A DNA stretch of 64,000 nt, from NCBI GenBank assembly GCA_964618105.1, contig CAZUAJ010000001.1, forward strand, positions 1-64,000, given 5' to 3'. Both the position numbers and the translations under genes were made by a program. Shown in pieces: positions 36,549-42,661 of this stretch. Position 1 is the stretch's first letter; each line of letters begins with the position of its first letter. The DNA is from CAG-273 sp964618105 (GTDB lineage Bacteria; Bacillota; Clostridia; TANB77; CAG-508). The notes below the pieces were generated by a model. It was not told the DNA's origin. It did not search any database and saw only the letters and a program-made list of their open reading frames with translations.

Positions 36549-36587
36549 TAATCTTAAGAGTAATTAACGATAAGGAGGAAACAAATT

Positions 36588-37283
36588 ATGGCTGGAAATG
36601 ATATAGAAATAAAAAATAATACTGTTATTCATAAAGATAACTCATTAAATAGACTAGACTTATCTTTCTTGAAACATATAGAATTAGAAGAATTTAAAAA
36701 GAGTGATTTACTAGCTTATTGGATTAATGACTTTGCAGTTTACCACGATGAAGAAAGAACTTTTAATATTTCAAAATCTGGTGTATTTTCTCGTGGAGAT
36801 ATTATAAAAGTTAATCTAGGTTTTAATATAGGACATGAATTAGGAGGACTACATTACTGTGTTGTATTAAGTAAGTATGATAATACTAGAAATGGAACAT
36901 TAAATGTTATTCCTTTGACTTCAAAGAAAACAAATAAGAAATATGATTCTTCTACTGTAAATCTTGGAAATGAATTATATAGTATTTTACAAGAAAAACT
37001 TGATAAAGAAAAACAAAAATTAAAACAAATTTTAGATGAATTAGATAAAATAGAAGATATTCCTATTAATATTCAAAATATAATAGAAAAAGAGAAAATA
37101 TATATTGAAAAAATGGAAGATGAAATTTCTAAAATGAAACAAGATAGTATAGCTTTAATAAATCAAATAACTACAATTAGTAAACAAAGGATTTTTAAAG
37201 ATACTTTAAGAAGAAATGTAAAACTATCTAACAATTCACTTGACTTAATAGATGAGCAAATTATAAAATATTTTACAAAATAA
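36588..37283 (+). CDS. PemK/MazF-family toxin-like protein with coiled-coil insertion
   Basis: 231 residues, about twice the usual MazF length. Core features of the MazF/PemK endoribonuclease fold are visible: SRGDIIKVNLGFNIGHELGG (68-87), HYCVVLSK (89-96) and LNVIPLTSKK (105-114), and after the insertion the INQITTISKQRIF strand-helix (191-203) that normally follows directly. Residues about 131-188 form a charged coiled coil inserted in the core. A long N-terminal extension (1-66) is present. No antitoxin gene is adjacent; the N-terminal extension might replace it, or the antitoxin is elsewhere. Strong ribosome site AAGGAGG. Confidence 0.72.
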   Translation: MAGNDIEIKNNTVIHKDNSLNRLDLSFLKHIELEEFKKSDLLAYWINDFAVYHDEERTFNISKSGVFSRGDIIKVNLGFNIGHELGGLHYCVVLSKYDNTRNGTLNVIPLTSKKTNKKYDSSTVNLGNELYSILQEKLDKEKQKLKQILDELDKIEDIPINIQNIIEKEKIYIEKMEDEISKMKQDSIALINQITTISKQRIFKDTLRRNVKLSNNSLDLIDEQIIKYFTK

Positions 37284-37289
37284 AAAAGA

Positions 37290-37312
37290 GGAGAGTTGCT
37301 ATTGAACTCTCC
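37290..37312 (+). terminator. hairpin after the PemK-like gene
   Basis: GGAGAGTT / AACTCTCC, 8-bp stem with a 7-nt loop, 6 bp past the stop, followed by AAAATCTTTTTGG. Confidence 0.6.
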
Positions 37313-37335
37313 AAAATCTTTTTGGCTCCCGTCTT

Positions 37336-37412
37336 ACTACATAAGTAGTAGAGAGTTAAGTTAAATATATTTTAACATATAATATTTAACTTGTCAAATC
37401 AATATTTGACAA
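37336..37412. repeat. three stacked palindromes
   Basis: TACTAC/GTAGTA (37336-37349), GTTAAATAT/ATATTTAAC (37360-37368 and 37382-37390) and TTGTCAAAT/ATTTGACAA (37391-37399 and 37404-37412), one after another in a 230-bp gene-free gap. They look like operator or recombination-protein binding sites rather than terminators. Confidence 0.5.
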
Positions 37413-37477
37413 TATTATTATATTCAATAATATTCGAATGTATACTTTAAACTATAAAAAATTACAATTATGATGAT

Positions 37478-37509
37478 AAAGGCGAAAACTGTTTTCAGTT
37501 TTCGCCTTT
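37478..37509 (-). terminator. strong hairpin left of the recombinase remnant
   Basis: Perfect 14-bp stem AAAGGCGAAAACTG / CAGTTTTCGCCTTT with TTTT loop, 5 bp past the stop of the 37514-37804 frame. Its left arm shares the 14-mer GATAAAGGCGAAAA with 38843-38856. Confidence 0.65.
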
Positions 37510-37513
37510 AAAG

Positions 37514-37804
37514 TTAGCATTCTTGTGAAGTTTCTTCATCTTTCTCATCCGAAAAAGCTCCCAACTCTCTCAAGACATTCATCTGGGTTATAAAATCAAA
37601 CAAAGATTGAATATCAATTGTCATTTTATTGGGTTTTCTCAAATATGTGGTCAAAGGCTCAGCCTTTTTTACATACGGAGTATCGAAGGTCTGAAATAAA
37701 AAGCCATCTTCAGGTTGTTTTTCCTTTTCCAGTTTTTTACCAGAGAACAGTTCATAATACTCACCGTCTTCACACTTCGCCAAAAAGTACATAGTAACAC
37801 ACAT
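37514..37804 (-). CDS. short uncharacterised protein fused to a recombinase remnant
   Basis: Up to 96 residues (YFLAKCEDGEYYELFSGKKL, then FQTFDTPYVKKAEPLTTYLRK, ending SDEKDEETSQEC). No good ribosome site; either ATG 37804 or 37792 could start it. Its GC content is visibly higher than that of neighbouring genes, suggesting a recent arrival from another lineage, probably with an integrative element. Family unknown. It overlaps the broken recombinase frame by about 35 bp, so the two were joined by a deletion. Confidence 0.45.
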   Translation of the reverse strand: MCVTMYFLAKCEDGEYYELFSGKKLEKEKQPEDGFLFQTFDTPYVKKAEPLTTYLRKPNKMTIDIQSLFDFITQMNVLRELGAFSDEKDEETSQEC

Positions 37805-38507
37805 ATTTCATTATTCTGCCACATTTAGGGCATTTAAGTCTTTGAAAGAATAGATAAACTCTATCTCTAGTATAAGCTCTTTGATTTTTCTCTTTTTGTA
37901 TTTGTGCTTTTTCCCACATAGCACGAGTTATTATTGGCTCAACTACATTCATAAAAATAGTAGTTTCTCCATTAGTTTGTTTACTGATACTTCTATGTTG
38001 TTCATAATCTCCCATATAAACCCTATTATCAATCATTCCCATAATTGTAGTATCTCGCCACTTTTTAAGGTATAGGACTTTTTCTTTATTTAGAATATTA
38101 CTAATTTGCTGATAACTTTTGCCTTCTAAATACATATTAAATATTCTTATTACAATATCTTTTGTAGTTTCGTCTATTACAGTCTTTTTATTTATATCTT
38201 TCTTATAGCCAAGTGGTATTTTGCCAGGTAAATGTCCAGATTTTATAGCACCATTTAATCCGAACTTTGTTCTTTCACTAACTATTTCAATTTCTAATTG
38301 AGATAATACTGTTAGCATTCTTACAAAAAATCTTCCGTTAGCAGTAGAAGTATTAACATCATCTCTATCACATACTAGATAAGTGTTATGCTTTTCTAAT
38401 ACTGCAATTAGTTCTTCTAAATCACGAACTGAACGAGTAACTCTATCTAACTTGTAGGCTACAATATAATTGATTTTTCCTTCTTTTTTACAACACAAAT
38501 AAAACAA
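37770..38507 (-). pseudogene. large serine recombinase, truncated at both ends
   Basis: Open frame with the second half of a resolvase catalytic domain (YIVAYKLDRVTRSVRDLEEL, FFVRMLTVLSQLEIEIVSERT), the 'Recombinase' domain (LPGKIPLGYKKD, WRDTTIMGMIDNRVYMGDY) and the first half of a zinc ribbon (LKCPKCGRIMKY). Intact enzymes have about 70 more N-terminal residues including the catalytic serine, and about 200 more C-terminal residues including the coiled coil. Both are missing, so it cannot act. It may be the remnant of the integrase of the neighbouring prophage or of a separate integrative element. Confidence 0.85.
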
Positions 38508-38536
38508 AATAAGGTATTTTAAAAAAACTCTAAAAA

Positions 38537-38818
38537 TTAATGCCTTGCTATGTATTCCTGTAGTTTGGACAAAGGGTATTTCGTCCTTAAATCTTTAAAA
38601 TAGAAGTAATCGTGTTCATTAAAGAACAGATACAGGCAATCTTTAATGATTACTCTATGTGGTTCTACATACGCTAAGTTTGTATGTTCTATAATTTTCA
38701 AACAACCTTCATATATCCTTATGTGTTCAAGCTTTATAGAATTCAAACTGCAAGCCCATTCAATCTTAGAGAGTAAATTCTCACTTAACTTGTTTTTCTT
38801 TTTTACGATACTAATCAT
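38537..38818 (-). CDS. uncharacterised 93-residue protein
   Basis: Starts MISIVKKKNKLSENLLSKIE at ATG 38818 with GGAAGG upstream; the frame is open to 38863. Predicted alpha/beta (EHIRIYEGCLKIIEH, RVIIKDCLYLFFNEHDYFYFKD). GC content is higher than in the host genes. Not recognised; probably cargo of the element that also carried the broken recombinase. Confidence 0.5.
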   Translation of the reverse strand: MISIVKKKNKLSENLLSKIEWACSLNSIKLEHIRIYEGCLKIIEHTNLAYVEPHRVIIKDCLYLFFNEHDYFYFKDLRTKYPLSKLQEYIARH

Positions 38819-39132
38819 ACCACACCATCCTTCCTTTTTCAAGATAAAGGCGAAAAAAATCAACCTTTACAGTTGATTTATCAATACTTTCGTCTGGTGC
38901 GACGATTTTACTTAATGGAGCTTCCAGCCTTTTTAGTTTTTCTGAAGTTGAGCATTTACAAGGCTTTTAGCTATTATATTTATTTTTTAATGTGATTTTA
39001 ATGTGATTATATTATTTTTTTGAAATAATATTTGTAAAATAATCTTTTTAATATTATAACTATGACATCTCTAAATTTCAATAGTTTTCTAACTTTTTAT
39101 ATTAAAAATTTCAAAAAATATTTAAAAAGTTA
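38819..39132. other. gene-free stretch with a degraded frame and repeats
   Basis: A minus-strand open frame without a start (KPCKCSTSEKLKRLEAPL, ending KGRMVWYD) covers about 38820-38970 and may be a gene remnant. It contains the second copy of GATAAAGGCGAAAA (38843-38856), a hairpin AAATCAAC/GTTGATTT (38858-38880) and a short tandem repeat of TTAATGTGATT near 38988-39011. The rest is AT-rich with nothing I can name. Confidence 0.35.
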
Positions 39133-39161
39133 TTGACATACGTATAAATACGTAGTATAAT
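39133..39161 (+). promoter_or_regulatory. hicA promoter with palindromic operator in the spacer
   Basis: TTGACA (39133-39138) and TATAAT (39156-39161) with a 17-bp spacer, a full consensus promoter. The spacer contains the palindrome TACGTAT-AA-ATACGTA (39139-39154). A repressor bound there would block polymerase; the ribbon-helix-helix domain of HicB is the obvious candidate. Confidence 0.8.
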
Positions 39162-39185
39162 AATTAACAGAAAGGAGGATAATAA

Positions 39186-39363
39186 ATGCGAAGTAGACAG
39201 CTAATCAAATTGCTAAAGCAAAATGGTTGGCACGAAGTATCTCAAAATGGTTCTCACTTAAAGATGAGAAAACGGTAATCAAATAGAAATAATACCGGTA
39301 CATAATAAAGATATTCCAATCGGAACAGCTGAAGCAATACTTAAAAGGACAGGGCTAAAGTGA
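39186..39363 (+). CDS. hicA: HicA mRNA interferase toxin, frame changes +1 at a CGG codon
   Basis: HicA cleaves mRNA through a double-stranded-RNA-binding fold with a catalytic His. Frame 1 reads MRSRQLIKLLKQNGWHEVSQ then NGSHLKMRK and meets CGG TAA (CGG at 39273-39275). Skipping C39273 gives GNQIEIIPVHNKDIPIGTAE and ends at TGA 39363, making 58 residues, a normal HicA with GSH and the PVHNKDIPIGT block. Strong ribosome site AAAGGAGG and a consensus promoter show the gene was or is expressed. It is either a frameshifted pseudogene or a gene read by +1 frameshifting (see findings). hicB follows after 139 bp, an unusually long gap. Confidence 0.8.
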
Positions 39364-39502
39364 TTAGCCCTTCCTACAACATATATAATATAATTTTCAG
39401 TTTATTAAGGAGAAGGCTTAATTTTATATTATATTAATTATTGCTGATTCACTGCGCATTATTTTCTTCTTTCTATTTTTTAATAATTTGGAGGGTTTTA
39501 AA

Positions 39503-39895
39503 ATGAAAAAAGGATTAACTGTCTTTCCTGCAATATTTACATTTGATGGTAAATATTATAATGTTGACTTTATAGATTTAAAATGCTGTTCAACTTTCGG
39601 AGACAGTATACAAGATGCCTATTTAATGGCTCAAAATGCTATGGGCTTATATTTAGATAATCTTACTAATTTTCCAAGTCCAACTTTAGATGTTTCAGGT
39701 ATTTTATTGGATAAAAATCAATTTGTATCATTTGTAAGTATTGACATGGACGAATATCGAAAAAAATTTAACAATAAATCTATAAAGAAGACTTTATCAA
39801 TACCAGAATGGTTGAATTATTTATCTGAAAAAAACAATATAAACTTTTCTCAAGTTTTGCAAGAAGCATTGAAAGAAAAACTAGGTATTGACTAA
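39503..39895 (+). CDS. hicB: HicB-family antitoxin
   Basis: 131 residues from ATG 39503, with GGAGGG 7 bp upstream. The N-terminal partial RNase-H-like HicB domain has LTVFPAIFTFDGKYYNVDF, FGDSIQDAYLMAQNAMGLYL and FPSPT, which masks the toxin. The C-terminal ribbon-helix-helix is KKTLSIPEWLNYLSEKNNIN then FSQVLQEALKEKL, which binds DNA. It would neutralise HicA and repress the promoter at 39133-39161. Complete and unbroken. Confidence 0.9.
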   Translation: MKKGLTVFPAIFTFDGKYYNVDFIDLKCCSTFGDSIQDAYLMAQNAMGLYLDNLTNFPSPTLDVSGILLDKNQFVSFVSIDMDEYRKKFNNKSIKKTLSIPEWLNYLSEKNNINFSQVLQEALKEKLGID

Positions 39896-39952
39896 TTATT
39901 TATAATGGAATATAATATATATAAGAAATCGCATTTATTATCCCAAAAGGAG

Positions 39953-40002
39953 AAAAAATAGATTAGCCATATATGAACTTGAAAGTGGCTAGTCTATTTT
40001 TT
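39953..40002. terminator. bidirectional terminator between hicB and the endolysin gene
   Basis: AAAAAATAGATTAGCCA / TGGCTAGTCTATTTTTT, 17-bp stem with one G-U position and a 16-nt loop, A-rich on one side and T-rich on the other. It ends both convergent transcripts. TTAGCCATAT is repeated in the loop region and at 40004-40013. Confidence 0.8.
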
Positions 40003-40020
40003 ATTAGCCATATTTAGCTG

Positions 40021-40692
40021 TTATACTTTTTTACAATACTTTAAACAAATCCATCCACTTGGAATTTTACCCCACTCTCCTTTTACTTCTGATACATCAC
40101 AAACACAATTCCTTACTAATCCATTTGGTTTATAGCCTACTAATTTTTTAATTTGAGCTTGCGCATTTGCCGTTAACTGATTGAACTTCTTCCAAGAATA
40201 ATTGGTTCCTGGTCCAGTTCTTACTGTTAATACATCGCAGTCAACTCTATATCTGCCTTTGTTATATTTAGAATTATTGTTGCTTGTTGGTAAGTCTGCA
40301 TTTATGTACGCTGTAGGATTTATAAAGTTGTCGTTTTTATCTCTTACCTCAAAATGCAAATGTGCTCCAAAGCTATGACCAGTATTTCCCATATAGCCTA
40401 TAACATGTCCCTTTGATACTTTTTGACCTACTTTTACAGTTACACTATTATATTTCATATGCGCATATAGTGTGTAATATCCATTATGTTTTATTTTTAC
40501 ATAGTTACCATAAGAGCTCCCATATTTATCGTTTGTTTTATAATTATTCCTAACAGACACTACAGTTCCTTCTGAATGTGCTGTGATATAGTCTAAGGTA
40601 TAACCAGTGCCAACTAAGTCAATGCCATTATGAACTCCTTTTTTAAATGCTTGTGTAATCACATTTTTTTTATTTTTAAACACTCTACTCAT
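40021..40692 (-). CDS. phage endolysin: M23 endopeptidase plus SH3 domain
   Basis: 223 residues. Start ATG 40692 is chosen for GAGGTG 7 bp upstream. The N-terminal LytM/M23 zinc endopeptidase has HNGIDLV (first zinc His and Asp), YTLYAHM, GYMGNTGHSFG and HLHFEV (catalytic and zinc His). A C-terminal SH3b-like wall-binding domain (about 145-223, VDCDVLTVRTGPGTNYSW, GWICLKYCKKV) follows. It cuts peptide bridges of peptidoglycan at lysis after holin action. Last gene of the late operon. Confidence 0.92.
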   Translation of the reverse strand: MSRVFKNKKNVITQAFKKGVHNGIDLVGTGYTLDYITAHSEGTVVSVRNNYKTNDKYGSSYGNYVKIKHNGYYTLYAHMKYNSVTVKVGQKVSKGHVIGYMGNTGHSFGAHLHFEVRDKNDNFINPTAYINADLPTSNNNSKYNKGRYRVDCDVLTVRTGPGTNYSWKKFNQLTANAQAQIKKLVGYKPNGLVRNCVCDVSEVKGEWGKIPSGWICLKYCKKV

Positions 40693-40786
40693 CTTCTGAC
40701 ACCTCGATTTCATCTTTTATTTCTTCAAAAATTTCTTCTGTAGGTTCTTCTACAGGTTTCATTATTTCAATTTCTTCATCTTCCAT
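40685..40786 (-). CDS. 33-residue acidic small protein between holin and endolysin
   Basis: MEDEEIEIMKPVEEPTEEIF followed by EEIKDEIEVSEDE. About 50 percent Glu/Asp. It has a good ribosome site (GAGGAGA, 6 bp before ATG 40786), and its stop overlaps the endolysin start (ATGAGTAG), so the two are translationally coupled. Possible roles are coupling the lysin gene or moderating lysis timing; no homologue recognised. Confidence 0.6.
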   Translation of the reverse strand: MEDEEIEIMKPVEEPTEEIFEEIKDEIEVSEDE

Positions 40787-40990
40787 TTATTTCTCCTCGC
40801 TTTCATCAGTTCTTTTGTCTGATTTTCTTGTAAAATAATATGTAAATACTGCTGTAACTAAATTAGTTACCAAAATCAATAAATTTTCTGCTATTGTAGC
40901 ACCTAATAAATTGGTGATTACAATTACAAATAACAATAATATCATTGCTACTGTTACAAAGCTTTTTAAATCTTCCCACGCTTGTTTCAT
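40787..40990 (-). CDS. phage holin
   Basis: 67 residues: short N-terminus with MKQAWEDLKSF, two close membrane helices (about 12-32 and 35-53) and a highly charged C-terminus (TRKSDKRTDESEEK), the layout of a class II holin. It makes the membrane lesion that releases the lysin. Position directly before the lysin gene supports the call. Confidence 0.8.
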   Translation of the reverse strand: MKQAWEDLKSFVTVAMILLLFVIVITNLLGATIAENLLILVTNLVTAVFTYYFTRKSDKRTDESEEK

Positions 40991-40992
40991 TT

Positions 40993-41242
40993 CTAACTTC
41001 TCCTTTCTAAATCTTCAATTCTATGATTTGCAACTTTTATTTGTTCTTCTATAACCGGTACTCGCTGTGCAAAATTATTATGTAACCTAACTTCTCTTGT
41101 AAGTTCTTCAATTTTAGTATCAGTAACTGCTTGTTGTGTTGATAGTTTATTTTCTATCTTTTTATTACTAGATAAATTAGAAACAACAACTCCTATTAAT
41201 GACAATCCGTCCTGTTATTAAAGCTACTATTATTGCTTCCAT
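40993..41242 (-). CDS. XhlA/holin-accessory-like phage protein, frame changes +1 at CGG
   Basis: ATG 41242 has AAAGGAGAA at good spacing and reads MEAIIVALITG, then CGG (41209-41207) and a stop nine codons later. Skipping the C gives GLSLIGVVVSNLSSNKKIEN and so on to 40993, in total 82 residues: an N-terminal membrane helix followed by the coiled-coil segment AVTDTKIEELTREVRLHNNF, REV-HNNFA and PVIEEQIKVANHRIEDLERR. This helix-plus-coil protein is very common beside holins. The second part alone lacks any start site. Either read by +1 frameshifting or disrupted. Confidence 0.8.
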
Positions 41243-41263
41243 ACACTTCTCCTTTCTTAAAAA

Positions 41264-41557
41264 CTATAATTTTCTGCCGTTTCCCCAAGTTCTACCATTT
41301 CTAAAAGTTACATATAAATTTCCATTATAATCAACAGCGATTAACGATGCATCATTGGAATTACTAGCTATTAATAACCCTTTTGAATATAGTGGAATTG
41401 TAATATTTCCCATCTCTATGTCTTCGCCAAAACTTATTACTGCAAATCTTATAAACGTATTTAATATATCTTTATTATTATTATCTATATAAAAATTAAC
41501 CGTTTCTGAATAATATTCATTTCCGTCAATATCTCTAAAATTTCCTACTTTTTTCAT
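41264..41557 (-). CDS. short tail-tip paralogue 3
   Basis: 97 residues; N-terminus MKKVGNFRDIDGNEYYSETV shares the M-x-x-x-G-x-x-x-D-x-x-GN-x-YY-x-x-T pattern with the two genes upstream. The rest is beta-rich and unlike theirs, ending TFRNGRTWGNGRKL. Position after the tail genes and before the lysis genes suggests a host-contact or tail-tip protein. No family name known to me. Confidence 0.6.
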   Translation of the reverse strand: MKKVGNFRDIDGNEYYSETVNFYIDNNNKDILNTFIRFAVISFGEDIEMGNITIPLYSKGLLIASNSNDASLIAVDYNGNLYVTFRNGRTWGNGRKL

Positions 41558-41575
41558 AATATATAAGCACTTAAA

Positions 41576-42019
41576 CTATGCACTTGATACTAGTATCATA
41601 TCTTTAACGTAATTTTGAAATTCTGTCTCAGTAAATTCTCTCCACAAAAGGCTTCTCATTCTATTATGATTAAGTATTTTCATATACCACTCATCATTAT
41701 AATTAGGACTATAAATAAAAATATAGTTATAACCATCTTCTGCTTTGTAAATATATATATTTTTTTTATATTTACTCAAATCCCACGGTACAATAGGAGA
41801 TATTATAATTTTATTATTTCTATCTATATTAACAAATCCAGCTATCGCACTATCGTAATAATCCAAATTACTCATAAACATGGTTAATTGTTGATAACCT
41901 GGAGTGGAACTCCAAAGTCCTATTAAATAATATTTATTTCTTGAACCCCAAAATTTACGTTGAGTTTCTGGATAATACTTATTACCTGCTTGATCAACTA
42001 AATATCCACTATAATTCAT
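41576..42019 (-). CDS. short tail-tip paralogue 2
   Basis: 147 residues; N-terminus MNYSGYLVDQAGNKYYPETQ. Beta-rich body with many aromatic residues (RKFWGSRNKYYLIGLW, LTMFMSNLDYYD). Shares only the N-terminal module with its neighbours, as expected if that module attaches it to a common structure and the body varies. Function inferred from position. Confidence 0.6.
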   Translation of the reverse strand: MNYSGYLVDQAGNKYYPETQRKFWGSRNKYYLIGLWSSTPGYQQLTMFMSNLDYYDSAIAGFVNIDRNNKIIISPIVPWDLSKYKKNIYIYKAEDGYNYIFIYSPNYNDEWYMKILNHNRMRSLLWREFTETEFQNYVKDMILVSSA

Positions 42020-42033
42020 ATATTTTTTGTTAT

Positions 42034-42486
42034 TTAATTTAGCTTCCTTATTTTGACTTCAAAATTTGTTGGGTTGATATTTGCATCATTCCTAGTAAAA
42101 TATAAATATACTCCTTTTTCAGAATTAAATAATGGTACGGTTCTTTCTGTTTCTCCACCTTCACAGACAACCTTAACTCTTGAGTCTCCTTGTGTTGCCG
42201 TGCCATAATAGTTAGCTAAAACGTCTATTCTAGGTCTTACAACTACACTTGAACCATTATATCCACAATTTATTGTTAATATTGCATATAGTGTTGACCT
42301 GTAATTAGAACTTCCTTGTGGATTAAAATTATAAGACATAGCAATTTCATATATGTCACCAATTTTTACTCCATTTATTCGCATATATTCAGTATTATCG
42401 GAAATTTTACCTATACTATATCCTAATTCTTTAGTCAAAAAATACTTATTGCCATCCTTATCTTCAAAATGCCCTACATAGTTCAT
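42034..42486 (-). CDS. short tail-tip paralogue 1, coupled to an upstream small gene
   Basis: 150 residues; N-terminus MNYVGHFEDKDGNKYFLTKE, again the shared module, then a different beta-rich body ending YFTRNDANINPTNFEVKIRK. Its ATG overlaps the stop of the preceding small gene (ATGA at 42486-42483). No free ribosome site stands directly before it: the nearest GGAGAG is inside the 42497-42522 hairpin. Translation therefore probably depends on ribosomes arriving from the small gene. Confidence 0.65.
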   Translation of the reverse strand: MNYVGHFEDKDGNKYFLTKELGYSIGKISDNTEYMRINGVKIGDIYEIAMSYNFNPQGSSNYRSTLYAILTINCGYNGSSVVVRPRIDVLANYYGTATQGDSRVKVVCEGGETERTVPLFNSEKGVYLYFTRNDANINPTNFEVKIRKLN

Positions 42487-42638
42487 CCGCTATCACGGAG
42501 AGTGCTTAATAATTCACTCTCCTTTCTCCTAAGGAAGCTAAGCCAATTAAATAACTTGCCTCCTTCCTTGTTTTGTAAAAACACTTGTGTGTGTGTGTGT
42601 GTGTGTGTGTACGGCCTCAAGGCTTTCAACAGTTTCAT
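42483..42638 (-). CDS. 51-residue small protein containing a dinucleotide repeat
   Basis: MKLLKALRPYTHTHTHTQVF followed by LQNKEGGKLFNWLSFLRRKE and a short tail. Start ATG 42638 has AGGAGG at 7 bp. The Thr-His repeats come from the (TG)12 tract at 42586-42610. A change of repeat number by one or two units would alter the frame and the place where ribosomes stop, and with it translation of the coupled gene downstream. The protein itself may have no function beyond this. Confidence 0.55.
   Translation of the reverse strand: MKLLKALRPYTHTHTHTQVFLQNKEGGKLFNWLSFLRRKESELLSTLRDSG
42497..42522 (-). promoter_or_regulatory. hairpin sequestering the ribosome site before tip paralogue 1
   Basis: GGAGAGTG / CACTCTCC, perfect 8-bp stem with 10-nt loop inside the 3' end of the small gene. 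The GGAGAG half is the only Shine-Dalgarno-like sequence near the start at 42486, and it is paired in the hairpin. Ribosomes reading the small gene would open it. Confidence 0.5.
42586..42610. repeat. (TG)12 dinucleotide microsatellite
   Basis: 25 bases of strict TG alternation within a small coding region. Such tracts slip during replication. Long dinucleotide tracts are rare in bacterial coding DNA and typical of phase-variable genes. Confidence 0.97.
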
Positions 42639-42661
42639 ACACATTCCTCCTTTTTTATTTT

